DNA from: Limisphaerales bacterium | Lineage (GTDB): Bacteria; Verrucomicrobiota; Verrucomicrobiia; Limisphaerales; UBA8199 | Length of the DNA stretch: 8,031 nucleotides | Direction: 5' to 3' | NCBI GenBank assembly: GCA_025356925.1 | Contig: JANXQE010000019.1 | Location: forward strand, 1 to 8,031 | Shown here: positions 6,721 to 8,031 of the stretch, in pieces | How positions within the stretch are numbered: the first letter of the stretch is position 1 | Layout: each line of letters begins with the position of its first letter | The notes under the pieces: model-generated | The model's database searches: none | The model's input: the letters and a program-made list of their open reading frames with translations, nothing else | Told to the model about the DNA's origin: nothing | Made by a program: the position numbers and the translations under genes

Positions 6721-7623
6721 CTACGGGACGCGGACACGGAGGGCTTTTGGACGGACCAGGATCCGCGCGGGAGTGTGACCGATCAGGTCGCCGTCAGCGG
6801 CAATCTCCAGTGGGCAGGGAGCGTCTACTTGGAGCCCGTGGGCAAGCAGGTAGCGAACATTCGGATGGTCGATGTGCCGGCCGCGGCAAAGGCGTCGAAG
6901 TTGGCCGAGAGCTTGCCAGCGCCCGACCGCCCCGATCAAGTTGACGTTCAACAGACCATCATCTACCTCGGCGTTTGGTGCGATTTTCATTCCACCCCCG
7001 GCGATCGCGGTGTTGCTGGCACCGACAAAAAGAAATTTTTCTTCGAGAACGTTACCATCGCAGACGACGCGCATGAGTGGGGAGTGGTAGCTCCACAGTG
7101 CTCGCACCAACCCGACCGGATACGCCATCCGCTGGCCGAACAGCCATTTGCATCGGGCGGTGGTCCTTTTCAGGCATTCGCTGATGATCCCGACCCCCGC
7201 AAAGAGCAGCGCGTGGCGCACGACCGGTCCGCCGTTGGCCTGACACTGAACCTGGATGGCATCGATGGATTTGGTTTGTCCGGCGATCAGGCATCGGAGG
7301 GCATCGGCGTGAGTCCGAACCCCGAGGGCCTCGGCCACATCGTTCCCGGTGCCGAACGGGATTAGCGCCATCGCAGCGCGGCTGGCTTCGCAGGAAAGAA
7401 TACCATCGGCGACCTCGGAAACGGTTCCATCGCCGCCGACCGCGACCACCAGGTCATAGTTGGGCGCTGCTTTCCGCGCCTGGCGTGCGGCGTCGCCCGG
7501 GCCGGTTGTAAAGACCTGCTCCGCCTCTAGGCCATGCCCTTTGAGTTCCGCCCGAAACGCGGCCCAGCGCGCGCGCGCACGATTCGCCCCAGCGGCCGGG
7601 TTAATGATGAACAAAAGGCCCAT
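6721..7623 (-). CDS. Diacylglycerol/lipid kinase family protein (YegS/DagK-like)
   Basis: A 300-residue protein read from ATG 7623 to TAG 6721, the usual length for bacterial YegS/DgkB-type soluble lipid kinases. These transfer phosphate from ATP to diacylglycerol or related lipids at the inner face of the membrane. Visible marks, in order, are INPAAGANRA near the N-terminus, the nucleotide-binding GGDGT (63-67, in VVAVGGDGTVSEVADG), PFGTGND (89-95), AGVGIISE (142-149), GGGMKIAPNAEVDDGLLNV (209-227), and ADGDLIG (276-282), which holds the conserved late Asp-Gly pair. It ends in the usual strand-rich C-terminal domain. No signal peptide or membrane span is seen. It lies 254 bases upstream of the GH28-like gene on the same strand and is divergent from the epimerase gene; neither neighbour gives a clear functional link. 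The family is secure; the exact lipid substrate is unknown. Confidence 0.9.
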   Translation of the reverse strand: MGLLFIINPAAGANRARARWAAFRAELKGHGLEAEQVFTTGPGDAARQARKAAPNYDLVVAVGGDGTVSEVADGILSCEASRAAMALIPFGTGNDVAEALGVRTHADALRCLIAGQTKSIDAIQVQCQANGGPVVRHALLFAGVGIISECLKRTTARCKWLFGQRMAYPVGLVRALWSYHSPLMRVVCDGNVLEEKFLFVGASNTAIAGGGMKIAPNAEVDDGLLNVNLIGAVGRWQALGQLRRLCRGRHIDHPNVRYLLAHGLQVDAPCPLEIAADGDLIGHTPARILVRPKALRVRVP

Positions 7624-7678
7624 GTCGGCGCAGCCGCGATTTCGTAGGTGAACGCCCGTTTGGCCGCCGCCGAGCCGA

Positions 7679-7707
7679 ATTCAAAGCTGCTTTTCAGTTT
7701 GATACAA
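7679..7707 (-). promoter_or_regulatory. Weak candidate sigma-70-type promoter for the lipid kinase gene
   Basis: On the minus strand, TTGTAT (7707-7702) and TTGAAT (7684-7679) are separated by 17 bases, matching 3 of 6 and 4 of 6 consensus positions. Transcription would start about 50 bases before the kinase ATG at 7623. The 111-base region between the divergent starts (7624-7734) must hold promoters for both genes, but this match is weak and could be chance. Confidence 0.22.
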
Positions 7708-7734
7708 GGCTCCAGTTGCTCCAGCCTGCGGACC

Positions 7735-7955
7735 ATGCAAAAGCCATCTTCCCGCAGAGCCTGGCCGGCGGCTCTTTTTTTGTGCGGCTGCACGTGGGTG
7801 GCAGCCGCGGAGCTCTCTACCATGAACGATCCAAGACTGTCGATTGCGAACTCTCCATTTGGAACCACGCAGGATGGGAAGGCTGTCGAGCAATACACGC
7901 TCAAGAACTCGAATGGCGTCACCGCCAGGATCATTACTTACGGGGCGATCATTTA
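7735..7955 (+). CDS. Exported aldose 1-epimerase (galactose mutarotase), N-terminal part only
   Basis: From ATG 7735 the frame encodes a Sec signal peptide (basic QKPSSRR, hydrophobic AWPAALFLCGCTWVAAA, likely cut near residue 25), followed by the N-terminus of a GalM-type mutarotase: SPFGTTQDGKAVEQYTLKN, then NGVTARIITYGAII. These enzymes interconvert the alpha and beta anomers of aldoses; an exported form would act in the periplasm on sugars released outside the cytoplasm. ATG 7822 lies in the same frame and would give a cytoplasmic form, but the hydrophobic leader upstream has a complete signal-peptide pattern, so 7735 is preferred. The gene is not complete. At about 7955 the sequence becomes the reverse complement of its own earlier part; the frame stays open to 8031, but those residues are not GalM. 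LFLC and LCGC are poor lipobox matches. The family call is good for a short fragment. It is divergent from the lipid kinase gene. Confidence 0.75.
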
Positions 7956-8031
7956 CTCGACAGCCTTCCCATCCTGCGTGGTTCCAAATGGAGAGTTCGC
8001 AATCGACAGTCTTGGATCGTTCATGGTAGAG
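7815..8031. repeat. Perfect 76-base inverted repeat with 65-base loop at the window end (likely foldback artefact)
   Basis: Bases 7815-7890 are exactly reverse-complementary to 7956-8031, with no mismatch, around a 65-base spacer (7891-7955). Both arms carry the same galM 5' coding sequence in opposite directions, and the right arm ends at the last base of the window, so the true arm may be longer. A natural inverted repeat made of a gene's own start codon region, breaking that gene, is improbable. A snap-back chimera or an assembly path error at a contig end explains it better. Confidence 0.95.

Noticed and set aside
7756..7781. Intrinsic terminator (6 bp stem, 8-base loop, T run) on the plus strand
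   Set aside because: It lies within the in-frame signal-peptide codons of the galM-like gene, and no transcript upstream needs ending there. Kept only as a possible attenuator in the findings.
7822..7955. ATG 7822 as the galM start
   Set aside because: ATG 7735 in the same frame adds a well-formed Sec signal peptide, which chance would rarely produce.
7844..8029. Plus- and minus-strand small frames at the window end
   Set aside because: They run through the foldback junction, so their sequence is partly an artefact.

Overview
The window is a GC-rich bacterial contig piece with closely packed genes. The proteins resemble those of the Verrucomicrobiota and, more distantly, the Bacteroidota. 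Pointers to this are a bacillithiol (BSH) gene set tied to a large PIG-L protein and a sodium:solute symporter, an exported GH28-like beta-helix protein, an exported aldose epimerase, and an intergenic repeat of the 'cgaaggc' type that I recall from verrucomicrobial genomes. The phylum is an inference; there is no rRNA or marker gene here.

Positions 1-5070, plus strand: one tightly coupled transcription unit. It starts inside a large PIG-L family protein (C-terminal GATase-like part only, 1-495), followed by an unannotated 49-residue single-span membrane protein (492-641), a sodium:solute symporter (638-2368), a half-length BshC-like protein (2365-3213), BshB1 (3185-3922) and BshA (3925-5070). 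The first three junctions are ATGA stop/start overlaps, the fourth is a 29-base overlap, and the last gap is 2 bases. BshA joins GlcNAc to L-malate, BshB1 deacetylates the product, and the BshC-like protein would add cysteine, so a full BSH route is present if the compact BshC works. The PIG-L, microprotein and symporter trio in the same unit suggests a linked uptake or processing step for a related amide or glycoconjugate.

Positions 5051-7623, minus strand: a secreted GH28-like right-handed beta-helix protein (5051-6466), which overlaps the bshA tail by 20 bases, then a 254-base spacer holding a degenerate GC-rich repeat with two short hairpins, then a YegS/DagK-type lipid kinase (6721-7623).

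Positions 7624-8031: a short divergent promoter region and the 5' part of an exported aldose 1-epimerase (galM-like, from 7735). That gene breaks off near 7955, where the sequence turns back into a perfect 76-base reverse complement of itself that runs to the last base. This is most likely a foldback artefact at a contig end rather than biology.
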